Program-made: the position numbers and the translations under genes
The notes under the pieces: generated by a model
Told to the model about the DNA's origin: nothing
The model's database searches: none
What the model saw: the letters and a program-made list of their open reading frames with translations, nothing else
NCBI GenBank assembly: GCA_964531715.1
Contig: CAZHEE010000006.1
Location: 24,278-88,277, forward strand
DNA: 64,000 nucleotides
Direction: 5' to 3'
Origin: UBA1664 sp964531715
Lineage (GTDB): Bacteria; Pseudomonadota; Alphaproteobacteria; Micavibrionales; UBA1664
In this document: positions 1 through 9,900 of the stretch, piece after piece
Layout of the letters: every line of letters starts with the position of its first letter
How positions within the stretch are numbered: position 1 is the stretch's first letter

Positions 1-1
1 A

Positions 2-472
2 GCACCTTTAGTATTAGAGGCTGCTCACCGTGTGGATGAAAAGCGTGTTATGTTTCAATCTAAACGCGCCGCAAAAGCTAGAGAAAATTCTTTGCTTGGT
101 GATGTTATTCCTGATGAGCCGTCCGAGGAAGAAATATTATCTCAAGGGTGGGTAAATCAAACTAAGACTGTAGAGGCGGTCATGACTAATCCATTCAAGG
201 CTATTGAGACAAATGGTGGTGATAATCAACCTCTGCAATCTCAAAAGCTATCGGGGGCGGATGAATGGGATGTTTATATAGCCAAGCAAAAACAAAAACG
301 CAACTTTAATGATCCTTTACAGTCAAAACCAGAAGAAGATACTGAACAAATCTCTTTTAAGAGAACTAAAAAAGGTGACCCTAGAATTGATAGAAAGAAA
401 GCAGGTCGTTTACATACTGAAAATAAAACGCGAGGGCGCAGAGGCCCTTTCAGAAGAATTGGTCCAGCTTAA
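2..472 (+). CDS. C-terminal part of an unrecognised protein, cut by window start
   Basis: The reading frame is open from the first bases of the window, so this is the 3' end of a longer gene. The visible 156 residues are hydrophilic, rich in Lys, Arg, Glu and Gln, and end in a very basic tail (RGRRGPFRRIGPA). No membrane segment, signal peptide or catalytic motif is visible. Codon use is more AT-rich than in the following gene. I do not recognise the family; a low-complexity tail of a DNA-binding or mobilisation protein is possible but only a guess. A terminator-like hairpin follows 34 bases after the stop. Confidence 0.5.
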   Translation, partial: APLVLEAAHRVDEKRVMFQSKRAAKARENSLLGDVIPDEPSEEEILSQGWVNQTKTVEAVMTNPFKAIETNGGDNQPLQSQKLSGADEWDVYIAKQKQKRNFNDPLQSKPEEDTEQISFKRTKKGDPRIDRKKAGRLHTENKTRGRRGPFRRIGPA

Positions 473-505
473 TCAAACATAAACAAACCGATATAGCCAT
501 CCTAT

Positions 506-540
506 AAAACCCGTGATATCTTATAAATCATGGGTTTTTT
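506..540 (+). terminator. Rho-independent terminator-like hairpin overlapping the divL start
   Basis: An 11-bp stem (507-517 with 527-537, one G-T pair) and 9-base loop are followed by a T-run to 540. It is well placed to end the upstream partial gene. Its 3' arm contains the ATG proposed for the next gene (530-532), so terminator and start codon share bases. Confidence 0.65.
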
Positions 541-2803
541 ATCATTCGGGTTAAAGGAGAAGCAGGAAAAAAGGCGGCTTGAGGCCTTCCTCAATGCCCT
601 TCCGCATGAATATTGTGGCTGGGGGCGCGACGGTACCGTCATCTGGTCAAAGAATTTCCCCCATCTGTTCGACCTTGCGACAATCCAGACCATACGCGAC
701 ATTCAAAACGCGATTTTACCGTCCGATGCCGCCGCGTTGGAGGGTATGATCTACACGCTTAAAAATGACCGCGAGCCATTCTCGCTCAAGGTTCAAACGG
801 TTGAGAGCATGAAAACCCTCATCATTCACGGACAAGAGGGCAGCGACCTTGACGGGCTTGACAGTTATGATGTGCTTTGGGTTGAGGATGCGACACAGGA
901 CATGCACGCGCTCAACGCGCTTCGTGATGATATTGATGGCTTAAATTCAGATATACAACTGTATCAAATAATTCTTGATGCGCTCCCGCAAGCAGTCTGG
1001 ACAAGCGATGACCGCCAGAAAATCCGCTATCACAATAAGCTTTATAAAGATATTCTTAAATCCGAAAGCGAGGCTGACCTCATCGGACATCAGGATAATT
1101 TTAACCCTGTTTTATCCGATGCACAGAAATTATCAGTGTCCGAAATGGCAAAGCAGAGCCTGAATTCAGGCGAAGCTGACCATTCAAAGGGACGCATGAT
1201 TATCAATGGTAAACGCCGTATGCTCGATATTCATGTCACGCCATCCCCTAAAGAAGAGTATACGATTTTATCCGCCTATGACATAACAGAGCAGGAAAAT
1301 CTTAAGGTCGAACTAGACCGCTATGTTGCCGCGAATGCCAGTTTGCTTGAAAACCTCTCAACGGCGATTGCCATCTTTCGCGCTGACCACCATTTGGAGT
1401 TTTATAATCAAGGGTTCTCAACCCTTTGGGGGCTTGAAGACCAATGGCTCAACAGCAATCCAACGCTAGGTGATGTGTTAGAGAAATTGCGGGAAATGCG
1501 CCGCCTGCCCGAGCAAGCGAATTTCCGCGATTATAAAAAGGGCTGGCTTGACATGTTCACCGCCCTGATTGATCAAAAGCAGGAGATGCTCTATCTGCCT
1601 GATGGCTTGGCGGTGCGCGTGACAATTGTGGCTCACCCTATGGGTGGCCTGATGATGACATTTGAGGATGTGACAAGCCGGCTGGAGCTTGAATCCTCTT
1701 ACAACACATTGATTGCGGTTCAAAAGGAAACGCTTGATAATCTGTCTGACGGCGTGGCGGTATTCGGCAGTGATGCGCGATTGCGCTTTTGTAATCCTGC
1801 TTACCTACGGCAATGGGCGTTAAACCCAGAGGATACCGAGACTCACCCGCATGTTAATGAATTGATAGAAAAGAAAAAACGGTTCTTTAAAGGTAAGAAT
1901 GCAAATTGGGATGATATCAAACAACGTCTGACCCATTATGTGATATCCCGCAGCGATTTGAATGAAAATATCACCCGCACGGACGGGATTGTCCTTGAAT
2001 GTAATGCAGTCTCGCTCCCTGATGGGGCTGTGATGGTGACTTATCGCAATGTCACGGATAGTGTTCGCGTTCGCCATGCGCTTGAGGAAAAGAACCAGGC
2101 ATTGATGGATGCGGAGAAGTTAAAAACTGATTTCCTGGCTAATGTGTCTTATCAGCTCCGTACGCCGCTCAATGCCATTTCAGGCTTTGCCGAGATTTTG
2201 AACCATGAGTATTTCGGCGATATTAATGATAAGCAACGCGAATATACGCAAGGCATCACAGACGCGGCGGAGCGGCTTGCCTCGCTGATTGATGATGTGC
2301 TTGACTTATCCTCGATTGAGGCGGGTTATCTCCGCCTTGATAAGAATGAGACTGATATCACAATATTGATGGAGAGTGTCTATAACCTGACACGCGAATG
2401 GGCGGGGATGGAGACGCTCAGGATTATATATACTGCCCCTAAGCATGCGATAGAGCCGCTCTATCTGGATGACCGCCGCATGAAACAGGCCATTGTCAAT
2501 ATTATTCGCAATGCGATCAGTTACACACCTTCAGGGGGTATCATTACATTGAAGGTAAAAGATGAGGCAGAAAGAGTGCTAATCACTATAACAGATACAG
2601 GCATTGGCATCCCCGAGGATGAGAAAGATAAAATCTTCGAGCCATTCAAACGAATAACCGCAGGTGAGGAAGGCGCGGCGCGGCCTCATACAGGGTTGGG
2701 TTTGTCCCTCGCCAAAAATATCATTGCCATGCATGACGGTGATATTACTGTCGAGAGTGTCCTCGGCGAAGGCACAACGGTTATAATTGCCCTGCCGAAG
2801 TAG
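530..2803 (+). CDS. divL: DivL-type PAS-domain histidine kinase homologue with tyrosine in the H-box
   Basis: A 757-residue cytoplasmic sensor kinase homologue without membrane segments. PAS-like segments begin near residues 145, 267 and 397. The dimerisation helix reads NVSYQLRTPLN, with Tyr541 where histidine kinases carry the phosphorylated His. The ATPase domain is intact: N-box near 651, DTGIGIP at 689, and a G2 box (GLGLSLAK) near 722. Caulobacter DivL is about 769 residues, has Tyr550 at the same place, and controls the DivK/CckA cell-cycle relay. The downstream tsaE, murU-like, addB, addA order also agrees with divL neighbourhoods in alphaproteobacteria as I recall them. The ATG at 530 has no clear Shine-Dalgarno and lies inside a terminator-like hairpin, so the start is less sure than the gene. 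Confidence 0.82.
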   Translation: MGFLSFGLKEKQEKRRLEAFLNALPHEYCGWGRDGTVIWSKNFPHLFDLATIQTIRDIQNAILPSDAAALEGMIYTLKNDREPFSLKVQTVESMKTLIIHGQEGSDLDGLDSYDVLWVEDATQDMHALNALRDDIDGLNSDIQLYQIILDALPQAVWTSDDRQKIRYHNKLYKDILKSESEADLIGHQDNFNPVLSDAQKLSVSEMAKQSLNSGEADHSKGRMIINGKRRMLDIHVTPSPKEEYTILSAYDITEQENLKVELDRYVAANASLLENLSTAIAIFRADHHLEFYNQGFSTLWGLEDQWLNSNPTLGDVLEKLREMRRLPEQANFRDYKKGWLDMFTALIDQKQEMLYLPDGLAVRVTIVAHPMGGLMMTFEDVTSRLELESSYNTLIAVQKETLDNLSDGVAVFGSDARLRFCNPAYLRQWALNPEDTETHPHVNELIEKKKRFFKGKNANWDDIKQRLTHYVISRSDLNENITRTDGIVLECNAVSLPDGAVMVTYRNVTDSVRVRHALEEKNQALMDAEKLKTDFLANVSYQLRTPLNAISGFAEILNHEYFGDINDKQREYTQGITDAAERLASLIDDVLDLSSIEAGYLRLDKNETDITILMESVYNLTREWAGMETLRIIYTAPKHAIEPLYLDDRRMKQAIVNIIRNAISYTPSGGIITLKVKDEAERVLITITDTGIGIPEDEKDKIFEPFKRITAGEEGAARPHTGLGLSLAKNIIAMHDGDITVESVLGEGTTVIIALPK

Positions 2804-2809
2804 GTTGAC

Positions 2810-3229
2810 TTGAAACAAGACTGGATTTGCAAAAATGAAGAAGAAACCGCGAGAGCGGCAGAGGAGCTTGCGGATAATCTCGTTTACCCTGCAATCATCT
2901 GCCTGCATGGCAATATGGGGGCGGGTAAGACAGCTTTCTCGCGCGCATTTATCCGTACCATACTTGATGAGCCTGAATTGGTTGTGCCTAGCCCGACTTT
3001 CACATTTCTACAGACTTATGATGATGAGGCGATTTGGCATTTCGATTTATATCGGTTGGAAGAAACAAATGACCTGTATGAGTTGGGATGGGAGGAAGCC
3101 TTGACCGCTAAACTATGTCTGATTGAGTGGCCTGAGCGTCTCGGCGCTCTTAAACCTGAGAGAGGGATTAATATCACGATTACGGTCTTGGAAAATGACG
3201 CGCGGCATATTATTGTCGATAGATGGTAA
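2810..3229 (+). CDS. tsaE: tRNA threonylcarbamoyladenosine biosynthesis ATPase TsaE
   Basis: TsaE is the ATPase partner of TsaB/TsaD, which place the N6-threonylcarbamoyl group on A37 of tRNAs reading ANN codons. The 139-residue protein has the usual family length. It shows the P-loop GNMGAGKT (residues 34-41), the conserved SPTFTFLQTY segment, the HFDLYRL motif and the LIEWPERL motif. The start is a TTG six bases after the divL stop, with an AAGTAGG-like Shine-Dalgarno inside the end of divL. It overlaps the next gene by 7 bases, so translation is probably coupled. The amgK-type sugar kinase I would expect between tsaE and the nucleotidyltransferase is absent. Confidence 0.93.
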   Translation: MKQDWICKNEEETARAAEELADNLVYPAIICLHGNMGAGKTAFSRAFIRTILDEPELVVPSPTFTFLQTYDDEAIWHFDLYRLEETNDLYELGWEEALTAKLCLIEWPERLGALKPERGINITITVLENDARHIIVDRW

Positions 3230-3954
3230 TCAAACAGGCACTTATTATGGCGGCGGGCGAGGCGAAACGCATGCGCCCCTTAACCGATAATCTGCCAAAG
3301 CCACTTATTGAAGTAAACAGCCAACCGCTTTTAACGCATAGTATTCGCCATTTATCTGATGCGGGTGTGACGCGTATTGTCATTAATGGCTATCACGCGA
3401 TTGAAAAGCTTGAGGCTTATATTGCAAAAATTGCTGCAGATTACCCTGCAATAGAATTTATTTTGTCAAAAGAAATCGAGCTGCTAGAAACTGGTGGTGG
3501 CGCGGTTCAGGCCTTGCAATATTTGGATATTGATCAGCCATTTTATATGATTAACGGTGATGCATTCTGGCAAAATCCGAATAATAGTAACAGCTTAATA
3601 AAACTAAGCGATGCGTGGCATAAATTAGGTAATAAAGCGCGGTTATTGTTATTAGTACAACCCATTGAAACTTTGATGATAGGTTGTGCCGTAGGCGATT
3701 ATAATTTAATAAACAGCTTGGCACAGCGCGCGAAAAATCGCGATGGGGCGGCGATGTTTACAGGTATTCGTGTTTGTCATCCCGCTATTTTACAAAAATA
3801 TAAATCGACATGCTTTTCTTTCCTGAAAATTATGGATGAAATGGAGGCGCAAGGTGCACTTCACGTACAAATCCATGAAGGTCAATGGTATCATTTAAGC
3901 ACACCGCAAGATGTTGAGGCGGTCAACGCGCTTTTGATTGAGAAAGCCGCATGA
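3223..3954 (+). CDS. murU: MurU-like sugar-1-phosphate nucleotidyltransferase
   Basis: A 243-residue nucleotidyltransferase of the NTP_transferase (GT-A) fold. The N-terminus has the family signature in a slightly altered form: AAGEAKRMRPLTDNLPKP (residues 10-27) instead of the more usual AAGxGxRMxPLT. The ETGGGAVQAL and FYMINGDAFW segments are the sugar- and metal-binding parts. MurU transfers UMP to MurNAc-1-phosphate in the peptidoglycan recycling branch that avoids MurA. The specificity is inferred from position between tsaE and addB, where alphaproteobacteria usually carry amgK-murU. No AmgK kinase is seen here, so another sugar phosphate is possible. The ATG overlaps the tsaE stop, and the 3' end overlaps addB by 4 bases. 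Confidence 0.75.
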   Translation: MVIKQALIMAAGEAKRMRPLTDNLPKPLIEVNSQPLLTHSIRHLSDAGVTRIVINGYHAIEKLEAYIAKIAADYPAIEFILSKEIELLETGGGAVQALQYLDIDQPFYMINGDAFWQNPNNSNSLIKLSDAWHKLGNKARLLLLVQPIETLMIGCAVGDYNLINSLAQRAKNRDGAAMFTGIRVCHPAILQKYKSTCFSFLKIMDEMEAQGALHVQIHEGQWYHLSTPQDVEAVNALLIEKAA

Positions 3955-6911
3955 GCTTTTACACTATCCCTGCCACCCAACCTTTTGCAACAATTCTTGC
4001 ACAATTTTGTGAAGATTTGGCGGTTGAGCAAGGCTGCGCTCTCTCATCAATTAAAGTTTTCTTGCCGACACGGCGTGCAATTCGCACGATACAGCAGGCC
4101 TTTTTAAATTTGTCAGAAGGCAAACCGCGCTTGCTCCCCTTATTGCAATCTATCGGTGATGCGGATTTAGAGGAAGCGGCCTTTACAAGCATGGTTGATG
4201 CGGATATTCCGCCTGCTATTGATCCGCTTCATCGGCAAATGGCTCTGGCTCGCTTGTTGGAAAAGGCTTGGCCCCATAATTATCAATTTGATCATGCCTT
4301 GATTGTTGCGCGGCAGCTAAGCCAATTAATTGATCAAATTCATACGCAAAATCTTAACCCGTCCGACCTCGGAACTCTTGAAGGGCTAGGTGACTATGCC
4401 GAACATTGGCAAGTCACAAGCCAGTTCTTAAGCGTGGTTTTGACACAAATCTGGCCTGACTACTTAAAAGAAAAAGCGCTGATCGACCCTGGTGAAGACA
4501 GGCGCAGGCGTACAAATGCTTTAACAGATTTCTATGCACAAAATGGCTGTCACTATCCCGTTATTGTTGCGGGTTCAACAGGCTCAATCCCTGCAACACG
4601 AAATTTTATCAAAGCAATTGCGGGTCTTGATAATGGCTATGTTATCCTCCCTGCGCTTGATAATCAGGCTAGTGAAAAATACTGGCATGAAGTCAATGTC
4701 GGTCATGCCCAATATTTACTGAAAAATCTTTTGGACGTATGCCGAATAAAGCCGAATAATGTTCAGCTATTGACTCATGACGAAAGGCAGGCACGTCATA
4801 AGCTTGCCTCTGAAATGATGCGGCCTGCCGTAATCAGTGACCAATGGCAAAATCTGTCTTTATCTTATGAGAAAGAGACGATCCTAAAAGGATTGGAAAA
4901 TATAAAAATCTGTGAGGCGGATAATGATCATCATGAAGCCTTGGCGATTGCATTATCTCTCTTAGAAATTGCTGCAGATAAAAATCAAACAAAGACCGCT
5001 ACATTAATTACACCCGATCGTCACATTGCAATGCGTGTTCAAGCAATATTGCGACAGTTCGATATAGAAATTGATGATAGTGCCGGGGTTAATTTATCGC
5101 AAACCCCAATCGGTCAATTTGCGCTCGCATCGCTAAAAGCAAAGATTGGCGATCAAATTCAACCCATCTCTTTCCTTGCGTTACTAAAAAATGCATTTAT
5201 CGGGAATAAGGGTTTGAATAATATGCGAACGCTTATTCGTAAAGTTGAGCACGATGTTTTTCGCGGTGTCAGACCGCATGGTGGCTTTCAGGAGCTGGCA
5301 GAAGATAATCCGCAATACTGGGATTTTTTCACGCTTATGCAATCTTATTTTGAGCCTCTTAATAAGCTTCAGACTAATAAGCATGCTTTAAAATCATATG
5401 TCATGGCGCATATTCTAACCCTTGAGAACTTATCAGCAACGAACGATAAGTCAGGCTCAGAAAGGCTTTGGGTTAATGATGATGGTGAGGCACTGGCGTC
5501 GCTCCTCACGCAATTACAAATGCAAAATGATATTGCGCCGCCAATGACATTTGAATCCTACGTCACCTTGTTCGAAACTTTATTAAATGGAGAGGCAGTC
5601 ACAGCACGTTATGGCAAGCATCCGCGCCTTTCTATCCTTGGGCAAATTGAGGCACGAATGGTACAGGCAGATCGCGTCATTTTGGCAGGGTTAAATGAAG
5701 GAATTTGGCCCCCTGAGGCAGGGTTTGATGTTTGGATGTCACGCAAAATGCGAAGCGATTTTGGCTTACCTTCGGTTGAGCAGAAAACAACATTGGCAGC
5801 GCATGATTTTTTTGCGGCCTTTTGTGCCCATGATGTAGTGATTACACGTTCAAAAAAGTCAGACGGGCAACCGACTTTGCCTTCACGTTGGCTTAATCGC
5901 CTGAATACAGTGATGCAAGCGGCGGGTTTAGAGGATAAGGACAAGCCGCAGACTAAAGGTCAAGTCTTACTCAATTACGCGCATGAATTTATGAAAGTTG
6001 AGGATGTGCAATCCATCACGCGCCCACAACCGATGCCAGCTTTGGAGCGGAGACCATTAAGTTTTTCCGTGACTGAAGTTGAAAAATGGATGCGCGACCC
6101 TTATTGGATTTATGCGAAGAAAATCCTAAATTTGCAAAAGCTTGACCCTGTTGATATGGAAGTCGGCGCGGCAGATCGCGGTACGCTCATTCATGAAACA
6201 ATAGAAAAATTTGTGAAATCCTATGCAAATAATTTACCAGATAACGCTTATCACAAGTTGATAGAAACAGGGCGCAGCATATTTGATAAACAGGCACAAA
6301 ATACAGAGATTCACGGGCTATGGTGGCCGCGATTTACCAAGGCCGCGCAATGGTTTATTGCGCATGAAACAGGCTGGCGTAAAGAAACGAAAAATATTTA
6401 TAGCGAAATGAAAGGTAAAATATCTTTGCCTATCAAGGGGTCAAAATATTTGCTTAAAGCAAAGGCAGACAGGATAGAGTCGCGTGGCAATGATTCTATT
6501 GCAATCATAGATTATAAAACCGGTTCCATTCCAAGCGTGGGCGATGTTGCGCTTGGGCTTTCATCACAACTCCCTATTGAAGCTTTTATGGTGCAAGAGG
6601 GTGCGTTTGAAGGAATTAAAGTTAATGCAACCGATGAAATAAAAATTCTTTATTGGTCAATCAGCGGAACAGGGGAAGGCGGGCTATGTCGCGCGGCAGA
6701 AGGCAGCAAAAAAAATGCCGATGCTGCGCCCTTGATCAAACAGGCAGGCGAAGGCGTTCAGGCCTTGTTCACCGCTTTTCACAATGGCTCAACCGCCTAT
6801 ATTGCACAACCCGACCCGAAAAAGGCCTTGAGCTATAACGATTATGCGCATCTTGAACGCATTACGGAATGGTCGGTCAATGAGGGCGACGATGATGGGA
6901 GTTTCGAATAA
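3951..6911 (+). CDS. addB: double-strand break repair protein AddB (alphaproteobacterial type)
   Basis: AddB is the second subunit of the AddAB helicase-nuclease that resects double-strand ends for RecA loading. The protein is 986 residues, as expected for the alphaproteobacterial type. The N-terminus (VFLPTRRAIRTIQ) is the degenerate helicase region of the family. The middle holds the segment VILAGLNEGIWPP, a helicase-like motif. The C-terminal RecB-type nuclease shows IIDYKTG with Asp854 and Lys856 and an upstream RGTLIHETIEKF helix. The start ATG overlaps the upstream stop as ATGA and the end shares one base with addA (TAATG), so this is a tight operon. Confidence 0.95.
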   Translation: MSFYTIPATQPFATILAQFCEDLAVEQGCALSSIKVFLPTRRAIRTIQQAFLNLSEGKPRLLPLLQSIGDADLEEAAFTSMVDADIPPAIDPLHRQMALARLLEKAWPHNYQFDHALIVARQLSQLIDQIHTQNLNPSDLGTLEGLGDYAEHWQVTSQFLSVVLTQIWPDYLKEKALIDPGEDRRRRTNALTDFYAQNGCHYPVIVAGSTGSIPATRNFIKAIAGLDNGYVILPALDNQASEKYWHEVNVGHAQYLLKNLLDVCRIKPNNVQLLTHDERQARHKLASEMMRPAVISDQWQNLSLSYEKETILKGLENIKICEADNDHHEALAIALSLLEIAADKNQTKTATLITPDRHIAMRVQAILRQFDIEIDDSAGVNLSQTPIGQFALASLKAKIGDQIQPISFLALLKNAFIGNKGLNNMRTLIRKVEHDVFRGVRPHGGFQELAEDNPQYWDFFTLMQSYFEPLNKLQTNKHALKSYVMAHILTLENLSATNDKSGSERLWVNDDGEALASLLTQLQMQNDIAPPMTFESYVTLFETLLNGEAVTARYGKHPRLSILGQIEARMVQADRVILAGLNEGIWPPEAGFDVWMSRKMRSDFGLPSVEQKTTLAAHDFFAAFCAHDVVITRSKKSDGQPTLPSRWLNRLNTVMQAAGLEDKDKPQTKGQVLLNYAHEFMKVEDVQSITRPQPMPALERRPLSFSVTEVEKWMRDPYWIYAKKILNLQKLDPVDMEVGAADRGTLIHETIEKFVKSYANNLPDNAYHKLIETGRSIFDKQAQNTEIHGLWWPRFTKAAQWFIAHETGWRKETKNIYSEMKGKISLPIKGSKYLLKAKADRIESRGNDSIAIIDYKTGSIPSVGDVALGLSSQLPIEAFMVQEGAFEGIKVNATDEIKILYWSISGTGEGGLCRAAEGSKKNADAAPLIKQAGEGVQALFTAFHNGSTAYIAQPDPKKALSYNDYAHLERITEWSVNEGDDDGSFE

Positions 6912-9900
6912 TGAATGATATCATTGTCAATGCGACACTCATGCAGATGCAGGCATCAAACCCCCAGAAAAATGTTTGGGTTAATGCCTCGGCAGGAACG
7001 GGAAAAACCAAGGTTTTAACCGAGCGCGTGTTACGCCTTCTCCTTTCAATTGACGGCGTGAATGATGGTGTTGCGCCGGATAATATCCTCTGTGTGACCT
7101 TCACTAAGGCCGGTGCTAATGAGATGATTACGCGCCTGATGCGTATCCTTTCAAACTGGGCTGTGTGTAGTGAAAAAGATTTAATTAAAGAACTTAACAA
7201 GCTTCTTTGTAAAGAAACATCACGTAAGCAAAAAGATAAGGCACGGCAACTTTATGCCGAGATTGTTGATTTGCCGAACGGGTTAAATATTACAACCATT
7301 CATGCGCTGTGCCAGTCTATCCTCGGGCGATTTACGCTGGAGGCCGGGTTGCCGCCTGATTTTAGCTTGGCAGAAGAAGCCGAAGCATCCCTTATGGTCA
7401 AACAGGCGCGAAATAACCTGATAAGTGATATTCTTAATAACGACAATCATAATTTGCGTGAAAGCTTTACGCGCCTAGCCATTTTAAAAAACAGCGAGCA
7501 GCTGAACAAACTCCTGACAACCATTATGGCGGACAGGAAGCCACTTTCGGAATTTTTTGCGACATATCCTGATTATCCTGCAGCAATACGCTATGCGTTT
7601 GAATTGCAGAACAGTGTGACGCGGGAGACCATTCTCAACCAAGGACTCTATGATGATTTACCTGAAGAAACTATTCACCGCCTTGCGGATGCTCTTGATA
7701 GAGGCACAAAAACAGAGGTTCAAAATGCAGTAATCCTTCGTGATTTTTTGAAAAGTGACAGGGTCGAAAATTACAATTCTTATCAATCAATCTTTTTGGA
7801 CAAAAAAGGAAAAACTAAAAAAGGATTGAATAAAGATGCTCTCGCATACGCCCCTGAGGCTCAAGATATTTTTATGCAAGAGGCCGAACGGATACAAACT
7901 ATTGCCGATAAATTGCTGCGCCTGAATTCCTATCGTGCAACCTGTGACTTACTGGCAATCGGGCAAGCGATAATCGACCGTTATCAGGCCATGAAAACCG
8001 CCGCGCGGAAGGTTGATTATGATGACCTCATTCATCGTACGCTTACCTTGCTCAATGGCCCGATGCGGCAATGGGTTTTGTTCAAATTGGATTACACTAT
8101 TGAGCATATTTTGGTTGATGAAGCTCAAGACACAAGTCCCGACCAATGGAATATTATCAAGGCCTTATGCGATGATTTTTATGATGGAGAATCGGTGCGT
8201 GACGAGAGCGGTTTAAATCGCTCGCTTTTTGTTGTCGGGGATAATAAACAATCGATTTTCAGCTTCCAAGGTGCGAATTTGGAAAATTTTAACGATGTTC
8301 ATAATGGGTTGAAAAACAAAGTGACGGCGGCGAATTATGATTGGCAGGATGTGCCGATGAACACCTCGTTTCGTTCCTCGAAAGCCATCCTCGATTTTGT
8401 CGATACCATTTTCATGCCCAATTATGATTTGCGTTGTGCCCTCACTCAAAACCCCGATGCCTATCAAAACCATATTGCAAAGAAGACCTTGGATGCAGGG
8501 CGAGTCGAAATCTGGCCCCCTTATAAAGCCCCTAAAAATGTTGAGCTGCCTGTTCCGTGGACATTACCGCTAAATGTCGTGGAAGGCCATAATGCCATGC
8601 AGGCCTTGGCAAACCGTATCGCCTCCTATATTGCGGACTGGATCAAGAATGGTGAAGTTCTTAAAGCCAAAGGGCGGACGATTGAAGCAGGCGATATTAT
8701 GATACTGGTACGGCGAAGAAATGCTTTGGTTGAGCATCTTATTCGCGCATTAAAAACCCATAATATTCCTGTTTCAGGGGCAGACAGGCTTGTTATTGTT
8801 GACCATATCGCGGTTCAGGATATTCTTTCCGCACTTCAATTTGCATTGTTGCCGGAAGATGATTTGAATCTGGCTTGTTTGTTAAAGTCACCATTCATCG
8901 GTATGGATGATGCGGAAATCGAAGATATCGCATATGCGCGCGAAGGAAGCCTGTGGCAAGCGGTTAAAGATAAGGCCGCGCTTGAAATTATATCTTGGTT
9001 AAACAATTTGATAGTAAGATTAAACGCGCAAAATACCTTTGGCGCAGTGAGTGATTTGCTGCACCTTAAGGCGGCTGATAAGAAAAAAACAGGTTGGCAG
9101 GCATTAATCAGCCGTTTGGGTGAGGATTCTATTGACCCGTTACAGGAATTACTGGCATTGGCGCAGAATTATGACCTGAATAATGCTGCAGATTCAGTTC
9201 AAGGTTTTGTGCATAGTATGCTGGACAGCAAAATCGATATCAAACGTGAATTGGATGGCGGTGGGGGTAAGGTACGCATTATGACGGTTCATGCCTCAAA
9301 GGGTTTGGAGGCGCCGATTGTTATCCTGCCCGATACCGCTGCCGTTATCAGTAAGGGAAAACATGATGGGCTATTATGGACGGATAATAATATACCGCTT
9401 TGGTCGGTGAAGTCAGATGATGACCCCCAAATAATTAAACAGATGAAGACCGAAAAATATGAGGCAGAAATGGCGGAGTATCATCGCCTGCTTTACGTTG
9501 CGGCAACCCGTGCCGAAGATCGCCTCGTTATTTGCGGTGCGTTGAATGGCACACAATCTAAACCGAAGGAAGCCTCATGGTATGATTCATGTTTGCGGGC
9601 TTTCACGCGAGATAATGATGATTTCAGTGTAAAAACAGAGGCTTGGAAACATGATGAGGCATATATGCTCCCCGAAACCGAGCCTTTAATCTATATTCAT
9701 GAGACAGAGCAGGAGCACGAAGTAAATATTAAAAATGCTGCACAACTAACAAAACAAAAATTTAAACTTCCCGAATGGGTGACATCGCCATTACCAAAAG
9801 AGAGGACACCGCCGCGTGTCTTGAAACCGTCACAGGATAATGAGGCAGTGCCTGTCCGCTCACCTTTGGATGCGCATGATGAGAGCTATCGTTATAAACG

